DNA of 64,000 nucleotides, from positions 177,279 to 241,278 of the forward strand of contig NZ_JADDIU010000004.1 in NCBI RefSeq assembly GCF_016464375.1, given 5' to 3'. The DNA is from Bacillus renqingensis (GTDB lineage: Bacteria > Bacillota > Bacilli > Bacillales > Cytobacillaceae). Every line of letters starts with the position of its first letter. Position 1 is the stretch's first letter. The translations under genes and the position numbers were made by a program. Shown here in pieces: positions 43,859 to 53,358 of this stretch. The notes below the pieces were generated by a model that did not search any database, had not been told where the DNA came from, and saw only the letters and a program-made list of their open reading frames with translations.

Positions 43859-44025
43859 TTTGATCCCTCCATATCAATGCATATTATTCCGATTAATAAA
43901 CTTGGTATTAATGTGATTATAACCTGTTCCTATCATAAAGACAATAAGTTTTTAAAATAATATTTGTAATTTGGTTGACAAACCATCAATATAAACAGAA
44001 GGACATACAGAAAGCAGGGGTATTT

Positions 44026-45450
44026 TTGTTAAATTTTTCGTCATTAGGAATATCAAAAGCAATTGTTAATTCATTACGAAGAGGTGGGATTGTCAATCCT
44101 TCCCCGATTCAAGAGCAAGCGATTCCTGTTATCATGAATGGGAAAGACATTATTGCACAGGCACAAACGGGTACAGGGAAGACGCTTGCGTTTATCCTGC
44201 CGATTCTTGAAAAAATAGACCATGAAGCTGAACATGTTCAAGCCCTCATCGTTACGCCAACGAGGGAATTAGCATTGCAAATTACCGATGAAATAGACAA
44301 GCTGGCAGCAGACTTAGACGATGTTAAGGTCCTTGCCATGTATGGGGGACAGGATGTTGAGAAGCAACTGAAAAAATTAAAGAAAAATCCACAGATTGTT
44401 GTTGGAACACCAGGAAGAATCCTCGACCATATTCGAAGGGAAACCGTTCAGTTATCCGCTGTTTCTTTTTTAGTTTTAGATGAGGCCGACCAAATGCTGC
44501 ACATTGGATTTCTTGGAGAAGTTGAGACTATCATAAAGGAAACACCAACGAACAGGCAGACGATGCTGTTCTCAGCAACGATTCCTTCGGAAGTGAGAAC
44601 GCTAGCCAAGAGGCATATGCACACGCCGGACTATATTCAAATTGAAAAAACACAAGGCCCTGCGGTGAATGTAAAGCAGCTGGCGATTCATACTTTTGAC
44701 CGGGCCAAACAAGCAATGTTGGTTAACTTAATTGAAACACACCGCCCCTATCTAGCTGTTATTTTTTGCCGAACAAAACGGAGAGTGAGCAAACTAAATG
44801 CTGTGCTCAAAAGGCATGGGTTTGCTTGTGATGAACTGCATGGTGATTTAACTCAGGCTAAACGGGAGCGGGTAATGAAGCGGTTTAGGGATGCAGAAAT
44901 TCAATTGTTGGTTGCCACCGATGTTGCCGCGAGAGGGCTGGATATTGAAGGTGTTACACATGTGTTTAATTATGATGTTCCTCAGGATGCAGAAAGCTAT
45001 GTTCACAGAATTGGAAGAACCGGCAGGGCTGGAATGAAAGGATTGGCCATTACCTTATACTCTTCCGCAGACCGGCCTACATTGGAATTGATTGAAAAAG
45101 AACTCAATATTCAGATTCAAAAGCAAAATCTGAGGAATGTCCAAAAGGAGAAAGAGGATCGGAAGGAATTCAAAGAGGACCAGCCGGCTCATCAAAAAGA
45201 GAAGCGTGCCCGAGGGAAAGGACACCAGAAAAATTCTGCCGGGCAACGAAAAAAAGGCGATGGCAGAGAAGGGAGAAAAGAAGAACAGGGTAAAAAGACA
45301 AGAAACTCTAATCCTATAGCGCAAGCCACTGCCAACAGAAAAGGAACACAACAAACGAATAAACGTTCCTGGCAAAGTTCGGAGGGAAACAAAAGAAGAA
45401 ACAACGAAGGACATTCGTTTAAATCGAACCGAAAAAATCAGCGGATCTGA
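44026..45450 (+). CDS. DEAD-box RNA helicase
   Basis: About 474 residues. Q motif PSPIQEQAI, motif I AQTGTGKT, Ia [30 protein letters not shown] are all intact, followed by a Lys/Arg/Glu-rich tail of about 95 residues that likely binds RNA. It resembles cold-shock/ribosome-assembly helicases of the CshA/CshB type. The TTG at 44026 follows AGGGG by 5 bases and aligns with family starts (LNFSSLGIS); the upstream in-frame TTG at 43975 has no site. Convergent with the FAD gene, 16 bases apart. Confidence 0.88.
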   Translation: MLNFSSLGISKAIVNSLRRGGIVNPSPIQEQAIPVIMNGKDIIAQAQTGTGKTLAFILPILEKIDHEAEHVQALIVTPTRELALQITDEIDKLAADLDDVKVLAMYGGQDVEKQLKKLKKNPQIVVGTPGRILDHIRRETVQLSAVSFLVLDEADQMLHIGFLGEVETIIKETPTNRQTMLFSATIPSEVRTLAKRHMHTPDYIQIEKTQGPAVNVKQLAIHTFDRAKQAMLVNLIETHRPYLAVIFCRTKRRVSKLNAVLKRHGFACDELHGDLTQAKRERVMKRFRDAEIQLLVATDVAARGLDIEGVTHVFNYDVPQDAESYVHRIGRTGRAGMKGLAITLYSSADRPTLELIEKELNIQIQKQNLRNVQKEKEDRKEFKEDQPAHQKEKRARGKGHQKNSAGQRKKGDGREGRKEEQGKKTRNSNPIAQATANRKGTQQTNKRSWQSSEGNKRRNNEGHSFKSNRKNQRI

Positions 45451-45466
45451 TGCCGCTGATTTTGTA

Positions 45467-46705
45467 TTATCCAATTTTATGGAATTTTTCGTCGCCCTTA
45501 GCGTAGTGTTCTTTCCAAAGCTCCTTCATCTTCTTTCGTCCTTTGTCAATTTCCGGATTAAATTGAATGGCGGCATTCTGCCTTACATTGCGAATGTTTT
45601 GTACTGCTTGCTGAAGCTGTTGATCAATGGTGCCTGTTCCTTTCCCAGCCTGCTTAGCGATTGACAGCCCCGCTACATTCCCTTGCGCCATGGCAATTTT
45701 TCCACTTTCAATTCCGGTAATATTTCCGGCCACAAACAGGCCTTCTAAAGGAGTTTCCATTATTTCAGAATGGCATGGAACATGTCCGCCAAGCTCAGGA
45801 ACATATTGGAATGGACATCCAGCTACGGCGGCAAGCTCAGCAAGCGGATATAATCCGCCGGCGATACATACGAAGTCTGCCTCGTAAATCGTTTCGCTGC
45901 CAGGAATAATCATTCCATTTACGTCCGTATCCGCTACTCGAACCCCTTCTACCTGATCCTTGCCAATGATTTCAACCGCTGCTTTTCGAAGCTGAAGCGG
46001 GGTGCCATTTACCTTTACGCCATTTTTGGGGAAAAAGGTTAATCCCAGTTTTCTAATCCAATCATGCTTCATGAATCGGCCTCCAAATCGTAGTAACGGA
46101 GATGGTGCAAGATGAGCAGCCTGTAGAAGTGATTTCATGATTTCCTCCGGTTCTGCAGCTTTCCCGCTAATTGGAGTTTTTTCCGGAAGCACAATCCGAT
46201 CGATATTGATTCCAGCTAGCTGAAGTTCATTCAGAATTGCAAATGCCAAAATATTTGCCCCGATGATTATTCCTTTCTTTCCAACTTGGACACGATGTAC
46301 ATTCGTCATCACTTGTGCCGCTCCAATTGACATCACCCCCGGAAGTGTCCAACCGGGAACAGGAATCGGATATTCAGCAGCGCCAGTAGCGACTAGAACA
46401 AAGCGGGCGGTTAGTCTCCCGGTATTTGTATGTACATGCCAATGATGGCCTTCTTGTTCTAAGTTGTATACTGAAATCCCGCAGCGAATATCAACCGCTA
46501 ATTTGTTTGCTTCCTGATGAAGCCGTTCCGCTTCTTTTATTCCGTTCCACCATTCTCCAGAAGGTTCTTGATGGAGCTGTCCAAGCAATCTGCCGCCCGG
46601 TTTCATAAATTCATCAAGGACGGTAACAAGAAGACCATTTGCAGCACAGGAAATGGCACCTGCCAATCCTGCCGGTCCTGCTCCAATGACAATCACATCT
46701 CTCAT
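45467..46705 (-). CDS. FAD-dependent oxidoreductase subunit (HcnB/LhpE-like)
   Basis: 412 residues. FAD motif VIGAGPAGLAGA (residues 5-16), a second dinucleotide fold around KKGIIIGANILAF, and a C-terminal region typical of subunits of multimeric D-hydroxyproline dehydrogenase, hydrogen-cyanide synthase and opine oxidase. It would pass electrons from the substrate oxidase (49218) to a quinone or to the 2Fe-2S subunits. The ATG at 46705 overlaps the preceding stop (ATGA). A longer in-frame start would overlap that gene by 135 bases. Confidence 0.87.
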   Translation of the reverse strand: MRDVIVIGAGPAGLAGAISCAANGLLVTVLDEFMKPGGRLLGQLHQEPSGEWWNGIKEAERLHQEANKLAVDIRCGISVYNLEQEGHHWHVHTNTGRLTARFVLVATGAAEYPIPVPGWTLPGVMSIGAAQVMTNVHRVQVGKKGIIIGANILAFAILNELQLAGINIDRIVLPEKTPISGKAAEPEEIMKSLLQAAHLAPSPLLRFGGRFMKHDWIRKLGLTFFPKNGVKVNGTPLQLRKAAVEIIGKDQVEGVRVADTDVNGMIIPGSETIYEADFVCIAGGLYPLAELAAVAGCPFQYVPELGGHVPCHSEIMETPLEGLFVAGNITGIESGKIAMAQGNVAGLSIAKQAGKGTGTIDQQLQQAVQNIRNVRQNAAIQFNPEIDKGRKKMKELWKEHYAKGDEKFHKIG

Positions 46706-47034
46706 CGCTGCTCCACCATCCTCTTGATGATATTTGGCAGCTGCTTGCCGCTCTCTACAATCATACCCTGTTCTACAACTGTCAGACATGCTCTTGTGTT
46801 TGCTTGACCATTGACTGTTACCCGGCACTCCATACAATGTCCAATATTACAATAAATTCCTCTTGGCGTACCGCTTTCTTCATGTACACGCAGTTTTCTT
46901 ACACCATTAGCTAAAAGAGCGGCAGCGATTGTTTCATCTTTATATGCCTGATATGTTTTTTCATCGAATTGAAAGGAAACTAGCTCTCTCTCATGTATTT
47001 TTCCAAAGACGGGGTGATCAAGGATTCGGCTCAC
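46702..47034 (-). CDS. 2Fe-2S ferredoxin-type subunit (HcnA/LhpF-like)
   Basis: 110 residues. The cysteine pattern GIYCNIGHCMECRVTVNGQANTRAC (C-x5-C-x2-C-x11-C) is that of plant-type 2Fe-2S subunits in HcnA/SoxA-like N-terminal domains. It overlaps both neighbours by 4 bases, so the three minus-strand genes are translationally coupled. Together with the FAD proteins it should form a D-hydroxyproline (or related imino acid) dehydrogenase. Confidence 0.88.
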   Translation of the reverse strand: MSRILDHPVFGKIHERELVSFQFDEKTYQAYKDETIAAALLANGVRKLRVHEESGTPRGIYCNIGHCMECRVTVNGQANTRACLTVVEQGMIVESGKQLPNIIKRMVEQR

Positions 47035-47303
47035 TTTATTTCACCTACCGTTCCAAATGTTACCGGTCTTACTGGAGGCTGGTATTTTAACGGAATATCA
47101 CCAGGAGTTATATTTGGTTTTACATGTTCAATCATTTTATCTATTGAAACCCGGCACGTTCGACCACCACAAAAACCCATGCCAGCCCGCGTTCTTAATT
47201 TTAATTCCCTTGCTGAACATTTATGTTCATTTGCAGTGGACAGCAGTTGTCCATAGGTTACTTCTTCACAGCGGCAAATAATCATATTTTCAATATTAGT
47301 CAT
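47031..47303 (-). CDS. BFD-like 2Fe-2S protein
   Basis: 90 residues with the bacterioferritin-associated-ferredoxin-like fold: ICRCEEVTYGQL and GMGFCGGRTC give four cysteines for a 2Fe-2S cluster. Such a domain is often fused to the HcnB/SoxA-type FAD subunit; here it is a separate first gene of the operon. GAGGAGG precedes the ATG. The sigma-54 promoter at 47342 lies 39 bases upstream. Confidence 0.88.
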   Translation of the reverse strand: MTNIENMIICRCEEVTYGQLLSTANEHKCSARELKLRTRAGMGFCGGRTCRVSIDKMIEHVKPNITPGDIPLKYQPPVRPVTFGTVGEIK

Positions 47304-47341
47304 TCTGTTAACCTCCTCTGTATACGTCTATTAAAATGACT

Positions 47342-47357
47342 TGCAAAAATCGTACCA
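47342..47357 (-). promoter_or_regulatory. Sigma-54 promoter of the minus-strand Fe-S/FAD operon
   Basis: Minus strand TGGTAC-GATTT-TTGCA with correct spacing, in the 66-base gap between the activator gene and the BFD-like gene. Confidence 0.85.
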
Positions 47358-47369
47358 ACTTAAAAGAGG

Positions 47370-49043
47370 TTAACCGATGCCAAGCCGTTTTAACCGGTTA
47401 TATAAGGTGGCTCTCGTGATGCCAAGCTGCTTTGCACATTCTAACTTATTTCCGTTAACAATCTTTAAAGCGCGCTCAAGCACTTTTTTCTCGTGCTGCT
47501 CCATCTCTTCCTGCAGTGAATGGATAACAGGATTCTTTTCTTCCCTTTCATTAACAATATTCACTGGGGGATTCCCATTGGGATAGCGCTTTTTAGTAAA
47601 GGGCAAGTATTCTTTTTTAATGACCCCATCCGTTGCGAAAACAACCAATCTTTCTGCAATATTACGAAGTTCACGGATATTTCCTGGCCAATCGTATCGA
47701 ATCATTTCCTGCAGTACCTCCGGTAACAATTCATGGATGGGGCGATGATAGCGCTGTGCGAAATCATTTAAGAAATAGTGTGTCAACTCAATAATGTCTT
47801 CACGCCGTTCTCTCAAAGGGGGGATATTCAGTGTAACAACATTTAATCGATAATAAAGATCCTCACGAAACTGGCCTTCTCTCATTAATTCCAGCAAATC
47901 CCGATTTGTAGCCGCGATGACGCGGAAGTCAATATTGATTTCCTTTTCACCTCCGACCCGGTAATATTTTCGCTCCTGCAGCACCCTAAGCAGCTTTACC
48001 TGCATTTCAAGTGGCATTTCCCCTACTTCATCGAGAAATAGTGTTCCGCCTTTAGCCAATTCGATCTTTCCTTTTTTACCTTTGTAATCGGCACCGGAGA
48101 AAGCCCCACGTTCATAGCCAAATAGTTCACTCTCAAATAAGGATGCGGGAATCGCTCCGCAATTTATGGAAATAAAGGGTGCATTGGGCCTCTCGCTGGC
48201 ATCATGAATGGCCTTGGCAAATACCTCTTTCCCTACACCGCTTTCTCCTAAAATTAACACGGTGGATTTTACCGTACAAACTTTTTTTGCTAAATCAATG
48301 GTTGATTGAATCGCGGCACTTTTCCCTTTAATCACATGAAATGGATCTTCAGAATGCTTATATTTTGCTACTTCTTGTTCTAAACGATGGACTTCATGCG
48401 ACATGGTAAATAACCTCTCATTGAGCATAACCTGATTGGTTATATCAGTCTCGGAGACAACTGCCCCAATAATCCGATCACTGAAATAAACAGGATTGGA
48501 GTTAATTAATACAAAAAGATCAGATCTTGGTTGGTGGTATTGACCAGTAATGCTTTTTCCGGTATGTAATGTTTGCAAGATTTCCAGCTTGTTATGGTCG
48601 AAAAAGTCGGTTATTGGCTTGCCGATAATTTCCTTCTCTTTAACTGAAAAAATTTTTTCTGCCCCTTTAGTCCAAGTCTGGACGCATTCATTGGCATCAA
48701 TGACCGTAACAGAAGCATCGGTAGTCTGAATGACGGTTTCATAAAAAGCTACTAATCTTTTGTAGGCATTATGGAGAAAATCAATCATTTGTCCCGGTGT
48801 GATGCAGGAGATTGGTTCGCCATCCTTGCCGGTAATAACTGCGGCATAATGATAGCCAAGTAATTGAATCAGGGTATCGATGGAATCATCCTCACGTATT
48901 GCCTTACAAGGTATCTTAGTTGAATTATCGAATGGATGGTAAAGGAAATCTCCAGACGTATCTGTTACGTATTTGAGATTAGACGACATTTCTATAGACA
49001 TATTTTCTAAAACATCTTTTACCGAAAGAATCGAAAAGGCCAT
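47370..49043 (-). CDS. Sigma-54-dependent activator of the hydroxyproline genes
   Basis: 557 residues. An N-terminal region with a CBS/PrdR-like stretch (1-85), a PAS domain (about 95-205), and the AAA+ domain with Walker A GESGVGKE (about 265) and FLDEVGEMP. The C-terminal Fis helix-turn-helix is KLECAKQLGITRATLYNRLKRLG (534-556). The sigma-54 contact loop is GAFSGA (about 312) rather than GAFTGA. Sigma-54 promoters flank it on both sides, one for each half of the hydroxyproline pathway. Inducer inferred to be hydroxyproline or proline. Confidence 0.9.
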   Translation of the reverse strand: MAFSILSVKDVLENMSIEMSSNLKYVTDTSGDFLYHPFDNSTKIPCKAIREDDSIDTLIQLLGYHYAAVITGKDGEPISCITPGQMIDFLHNAYKRLVAFYETVIQTTDASVTVIDANECVQTWTKGAEKIFSVKEKEIIGKPITDFFDHNKLEILQTLHTGKSITGQYHQPRSDLFVLINSNPVYFSDRIIGAVVSETDITNQVMLNERLFTMSHEVHRLEQEVAKYKHSEDPFHVIKGKSAAIQSTIDLAKKVCTVKSTVLILGESGVGKEVFAKAIHDASERPNAPFISINCGAIPASLFESELFGYERGAFSGADYKGKKGKIELAKGGTLFLDEVGEMPLEMQVKLLRVLQERKYYRVGGEKEINIDFRVIAATNRDLLELMREGQFREDLYYRLNVVTLNIPPLRERREDIIELTHYFLNDFAQRYHRPIHELLPEVLQEMIRYDWPGNIRELRNIAERLVVFATDGVIKKEYLPFTKKRYPNGNPPVNIVNEREEKNPVIHSLQEEMEQHEKKVLERALKIVNGNKLECAKQLGITRATLYNRLKRLGIG

Positions 49044-49159
49044 GAAATTCCTCCTTGTTATATGTAAAAAAATTTAAACACTGTAAAACTAATTATACAC
49101 CTATTGACTAAAAATTTTAAATCTTTTACCTAATCTGTTAATAGTGACCGACATTAAAT

Positions 49160-49175
49160 TGGCATGCTTATTGCA
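49160..49175 (+). promoter_or_regulatory. Sigma-54 promoter of the hydroxyproline operon
   Basis: TGGCAT-GCTTA-TTGCA, ideal spacing. It lies within the longest reading frame of the next gene (from 49164), which shows that the true translation start is further downstream. Confidence 0.9.
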
Positions 49176-49217
49176 TTAAAAGGGGTAAGGTTTATTTTTC
49201 GAAAGGGGGTAGAGGAT

Positions 49218-50390
49218 GTGAGACATTGTGACATTCTCGTGATTGGCGGGGGAATTATTGGCTGTTCCATCGCCTATTATGTCTCTAAAGCTGGCAGGGA
49301 TGTGACCATAATCGAAAAAGGGGAGTTTGTCAGCGGAACATCCTCACGTTGTGACGGCAATATTTTGGCCATTGATAAAGATCCCGGTTTCGATAGCCAG
49401 ATGTCTTTGGTCAGCCAGCGTTTAGTGGATGAGTTAAGCAGGGAATTGGAACACTCTTTCGAGTACCGAGCACCAGGCAGCATCCTCGTTTGTGAGTCGG
49501 ACGAGGAAATGGAGGCAGCCGAGAAATGGGTCGACCGTCAAAAAGCGGCGGGGCTGCCATTTAGAATGTTAGATCGAACGGATATCCGGCAGGAGTCACC
49601 GTATTTTGCTGATGACTTGTTAGGAGGATTGGAATGTGCGACTGATTCAACGGTCAATCCTTATCTTTTAGCTTTTTCCTTGCTGGAGGATGCAAAGAAA
49701 AGAGGAACGAAAGTTTTTCAACAAACCGAGGTAAAGGAGATCAAAAAGGAGAACGACAGATTCATTGTACATACGTCAACCGGGGTATTTACTGCTGATC
49801 ATGTAGTTAACGCAGCTGGTGTATGGGCACCTAGGATAGGTGAAATGGTGAATCTTTCAATCCCGATTCAACCAAGAAAAGGCCATATCATCGTTGCTTC
49901 TCGGCAGCAACCTGTCGGGTGCCGCAAAGTCATGGAGTTTGGTTATTTAATTTCTAAATTTGGCGGGGTGCGTCATGTGGACCCCTTGACTGAAAAATAC
50001 GGAGTAGCCCTTGTTTTTGAACCAACGGAAAGTCAAAACTTTTTAATCGGTTCAAGCCGTGAATTTGTCGGCTTTAACACGAAAGTAAGTAACGAAGTCA
50101 TCAGATGTATCGCGAATCGTACTATCCGTTTTTATCCGAAAATGGCAGACATGATGGTGATTCGTTCCTATGCCGGATTAAGGCCTTGGACGGAAGACCA
50201 CTTGCCGATTGTTTCTAGGGTGGAGGAGATTCCAAACTTTTATATCGCTGCCGGTCATGAAGGGGACGGGATCAGCCTTGCTGCGGTGACCGGAAAGGTT
50301 ATCGAAGAACTGATCAATGACAGGGAAACTTGTATTCCAATCGAACCGCTCCGTTACGATCGCTTTAAGGAAAGGATGTTAACAAGGTGA
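49218..50390 (+). CDS. FAD-dependent oxidase, probable D-hydroxyproline dehydrogenase catalytic subunit
   Basis: 390 residues of the DAO/sarcosine-oxidase-beta family. FAD motif ILVIGGGIIGCSIAYYVSKAG at the N terminus, GTSSRCDGN near it, and the C-terminal YAGLRPWTEDHLPIV...GHEGDGISLA. It should oxidise cis-4-hydroxy-D-proline (or D-proline) to the pyrroline. The start is GTG at 49218, 8 bases after AGGGGG; the in-frame ATG/TTG at 49164 lies inside the promoter and cannot be used. It overlaps the epimerase gene by 4 bases. First gene of the catabolic operon. Confidence 0.87.
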   Translation: MRHCDILVIGGGIIGCSIAYYVSKAGRDVTIIEKGEFVSGTSSRCDGNILAIDKDPGFDSQMSLVSQRLVDELSRELEHSFEYRAPGSILVCESDEEMEAAEKWVDRQKAAGLPFRMLDRTDIRQESPYFADDLLGGLECATDSTVNPYLLAFSLLEDAKKRGTKVFQQTEVKEIKKENDRFIVHTSTGVFTADHVVNAAGVWAPRIGEMVNLSIPIQPRKGHIIVASRQQPVGCRKVMEFGYLISKFGGVRHVDPLTEKYGVALVFEPTESQNFLIGSSREFVGFNTKVSNEVIRCIANRTIRFYPKMADMMVIRSYAGLRPWTEDHLPIVSRVEEIPNFYIAAGHEGDGISLAAVTGKVIEELINDRETCIPIEPLRYDRFKERMLTR

Positions 50391-51427
50391 GGGCAGATAA
50401 AGTATTTACTACAATTGATACCCATACAGGCGGGAATCCGACAAGGACGGTAATCAGCGGTCTCCCTGAACTTATAGGGGAAACGATGTCTGAAAAAATG
50501 CTTCATATGAAAAAAGAGTACGATTGGATTCGCAAACTGTTAATGAACGAACCGAGAGGCCACGATGTAATGTCCGGGGCCTTACTAACGGACCCATGTC
50601 ATCCGGATGCTGATATCGGTGTGATTTATATTGAAACCGGCGGCTACCTGCCGATGTGCGGTCATGACACCATTGGGGTTTGTACCGCTTTAGTAGAAGC
50701 AGGACTGATTCCGCTTCAGGAGCCAGTTACTTCCTTAAAGTTAGATACGCCTGCCGGCCTTGTTGAAGCTGATATTTTGGTAGAAGGCAAAAAGGCGAAA
50801 GAGGTTTCATTCTGTAATATCCCAGCCTTCCTGTTAAAAAGTGTTTCTATAGATGTAGAAGGTATTGGACGGGTAGATGCGGACATTGCCTATGGCGGAA
50901 ATTTTTATGCGATTATCGATGCAAAATCGGTTGGTTTAGAATTAACACCTGAGAATGCCGCCAACATCATTGACAAGGCGATTACAATTCGAAATGCCAT
51001 TAACGATAAAACCGATATTGTTCACCCCAAATATCCATTTATTCACGGCTTAACTCATGTTGAATTTTTTACCGAACCAACAAATGAACAAGCAGATGTG
51101 AAAAATACCGTGATTGTTCCTCCAGGAGGGATTGACCGCTCGCCGTGTGGTACAGGAACTTCGGCTAAATTGGCTGTCCTGTATTCTACGGGGCAGATTG
51201 CTATTGGGGAAGAGTTTGTACATGAAAGCATTGTCGGTTCCTTATTCCGCGGAAGTGTTTTAGAAACGACCAGCGAAGAAGGGCTTGAGGCGGTGGTTAC
51301 GAGAATTATCGGGTCCGCTTGGCTGATGGGCATGCATCGTTTCTTTTATCATGAGGAAGATCCGCTTAAAGAAGGATTTTTACTGATCCCACCAATGGAG
51401 GAGCATGAAACGGAGGAAATAAAATGA
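50387..51427 (+). CDS. 4-hydroxyproline 2-epimerase / proline racemase
   Basis: 346 residues. Proline-racemase family with both catalytic cysteines: Cys91 in LPMCGHDTIG and Cys254 in DRSPCGTGTSA. It would epimerise trans-4-hydroxy-L-proline to cis-4-hydroxy-D-proline, the substrate of the adjacent oxidase; proline racemase activity is the alternative. The GTG start overlaps the oxidase stop, and the end overlaps the next gene by 4 bases. Confidence 0.92.
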   Translation: MRADKVFTTIDTHTGGNPTRTVISGLPELIGETMSEKMLHMKKEYDWIRKLLMNEPRGHDVMSGALLTDPCHPDADIGVIYIETGGYLPMCGHDTIGVCTALVEAGLIPLQEPVTSLKLDTPAGLVEADILVEGKKAKEVSFCNIPAFLLKSVSIDVEGIGRVDADIAYGGNFYAIIDAKSVGLELTPENAANIIDKAITIRNAINDKTDIVHPKYPFIHGLTHVEFFTEPTNEQADVKNTVIVPPGGIDRSPCGTGTSAKLAVLYSTGQIAIGEEFVHESIVGSLFRGSVLETTSEEGLEAVVTRIIGSAWLMGMHRFFYHEEDPLKEGFLLIPPMEEHETEEIK

Positions 51428-52371
51428 AAATTGAAAAGGCCTACCAGGCCATCGATGTTCATGTTGCCGGCGAGGCCTTCCGGGTTATTCAGAATGCATC
51501 ATTGATTCATTATCAATCCCTTGAAGGGCTATATGATAAATTTCCGTTAGCTTTTCAAGAGGAGAAAGATCTGTTATTAAATGAGCCTCGTGGGTTCGCT
51601 GGATTAAATGGCTGTCTTGTCGTTCCCCCGATTAGCCGGGACGCAGATATAGCGGTAGTATTTTTCAATCATCAAGGAACACTACCGGTCCATTATGGGG
51701 GAATCGTTGCGGTTCTAACCGCTTTACTAGAATGCGGACAGCTGAAGGTTAAAGACATAAACAGCTATAATGTGGAAACGGTTCAGGGGGTTATGCCGGT
51801 TACTGCCATGATGGAGGAAGGGGAAGTTGTATCGGTTAAACTAGAAAGCCCATTGTGCCATGTTATGGAAACGGACATTCCATTATCCCATCCTCAGTTA
51901 AAAACAAAGTACTCTCTTGTGCAAGCCGACCAATTATATGCCGTATTTAATAAACAGGATTTTACAATAAATATTCAATTAGAGGAACTGGCGGATGTAA
52001 ATAAGTGGGGCCAAACGGTTTTACAGGCTTTAGATCCCCAGGTAAAAGCTGTTGTTTTATTAGATGATGCCGCGATAGAAGAAGGTCGTATTAAAACCGT
52101 TACCTTCCGTGATGACCGTTACATTGTACGGTCACCAGGTTTTGGGGCGACGCAAGCGTGTTTTGCTAGTTTACTTGCAAACGGAACAGTTTCGATAGAC
52201 GGAATTCTTGTGAATGAGAGTATTTTTGGAAGCGAGTTACAAACAGAGGTTTTCAGCCAAAAAGAAGAAGGTTATCAATTTAAAATGACAAGCCGCGGCT
52301 TCATTACCGGTATGCAAACGTTCATTTTAGATCCGACCGATCCTTTAGCAGCCGGATTTTTAATAAAATAA
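51424..52371 (+). CDS. Proline racemase-family paralogue without catalytic cysteines
   Basis: 315 residues, same fold and conserved landmarks as its neighbour (IDVHVAGEAFRVI, NEPRGFAGLNG, RSPGFGATQACF). The first catalytic Cys is replaced by His90 (LPVHYGG) and the second by Gly239 (SPGFGAT). Trans-3-hydroxyproline dehydratases keep one Cys and change one to Thr; this protein has neither. It is coupled by ATGA overlap to the active epimerase, so a heterodimer partner or a new activity is possible. GGAGG precedes its ATG. Confidence 0.85.
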   Translation: MKIEKAYQAIDVHVAGEAFRVIQNASLIHYQSLEGLYDKFPLAFQEEKDLLLNEPRGFAGLNGCLVVPPISRDADIAVVFFNHQGTLPVHYGGIVAVLTALLECGQLKVKDINSYNVETVQGVMPVTAMMEEGEVVSVKLESPLCHVMETDIPLSHPQLKTKYSLVQADQLYAVFNKQDFTINIQLEELADVNKWGQTVLQALDPQVKAVVLLDDAAIEEGRIKTVTFRDDRYIVRSPGFGATQACFASLLANGTVSIDGILVNESIFGSELQTEVFSQKEEGYQFKMTSRGFITGMQTFILDPTDPLAAGFLIK

Positions 52372-52407
52372 TTGATTTTACTTGATTCATAAAAGGAGGA
52401 ATTGATA

Positions 52408-53304
52408 ATGACAAAAATAAGAGGGGCTTTTCCAGTATTAATCACACCGATGACAAAGGAACAGGAAATTGACTGGGGAGGCGTAAAAAATAATGTAAAC
52501 TATTTTGTTAACCAAGGAGTTGCAGGAATCGTTATTAACGGCAGTACAGGGGAATTTGTTAGCTTGACGAAGGAAGAAAAATTTCAAATGGTTGAGGTTG
52601 TGATGAATGAAGTTAACGGCCGCATTCCAGTCATCGTTGGAACAGCTGCGGAAACAACCAAAGAAACGATTGAAAATACAAAGCAGGCCCAAGCATATGG
52701 GGCAGATTGTGTGCTAATTATAAATTCTTATTATGCTAAGCCAAAGGAAGAGGAGATTTACTTTCATTTTAAGGAAGTCTCTGATGCCGTTAATATTCCA
52801 ATTATGCTTTATAATAACCCATTTACCTCTGGAGTAGATATGAGTACGGAGCTCATGCTCCGAATCGGCAAAGATTGTGAGAACGTTACGCATATCAAGG
52901 AATCTAGCGGTGATATTCGCAAAGCAAGAGATTTAGCAAGGCAAGCTAATGGTGAGTTTGAAGTGTTCTGCGGTGCAGAGGAATTGGTCATGGAATCGTA
53001 TTTTGTCGGCGCAACAGGCTGGATTTCTGTAGCAGGGAATATTGTGCCAAAGCTTGTGACAGATATGTACAATCATTTCCAACAAGGTGAAATCGAAAAG
53101 GCCTGGGAAGTCAACGACCGTATTTTACCACTTTGTGCATTCCTTGAAGGTTCCGGAAAATATGTACAAATTGTCAAGCGGGCCATGGATCTGCTTGGCC
53201 AGGCAGGCGGTCCGGCACGCCATCCGCGTTTAGGATTGACCCCGGAGGAAGAGCAAAAATTGAAAGGAATTTTAACTAATTTAACAGCCGTTTCACTTGC
53301 TTAA
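52408..53304 (+). CDS. DapA-family protein, probable pyrroline-4-hydroxy-2-carboxylate deaminase
   Basis: 298 residues of the dihydrodipicolinate synthase/N-acetylneuraminate lyase family. NGSTGEFVSL is the carboxylate-binding loop, Tyr in IMLYNNPF, and the Schiff-base lysine in THIKESSGD (about residue 161). In hydroxyproline pathways this family removes ammonia from pyrroline-4-hydroxy-2-carboxylate to give 2-ketoglutarate semialdehyde, which the next gene's enzyme would oxidise. ATG at 52408 is 8 bases from GGAGG; the upstream TTG is too close. Confidence 0.88.
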   Translation: MTKIRGAFPVLITPMTKEQEIDWGGVKNNVNYFVNQGVAGIVINGSTGEFVSLTKEEKFQMVEVVMNEVNGRIPVIVGTAAETTKETIENTKQAQAYGADCVLIINSYYAKPKEEEIYFHFKEVSDAVNIPIMLYNNPFTSGVDMSTELMLRIGKDCENVTHIKESSGDIRKARDLARQANGEFEVFCGAEELVMESYFVGATGWISVAGNIVPKLVTDMYNHFQQGEIEKAWEVNDRILPLCAFLEGSGKYVQIVKRAMDLLGQAGGPARHPRLGLTPEEEQKLKGILTNLTAVSLA

Positions 53305-53358
53305 AAGGACTGGGGCAGTGATTATTCTGTTGAAAAAAATAGCAAAAGGAGAGATACC

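Noticed and set aside
49164..49217. Upstream in-frame extension of the FAD oxidase
   Set aside because: It overlaps the sigma-54 promoter at 49160-49175, so it cannot be translated from that transcript; GTG 49218 has the proper site.
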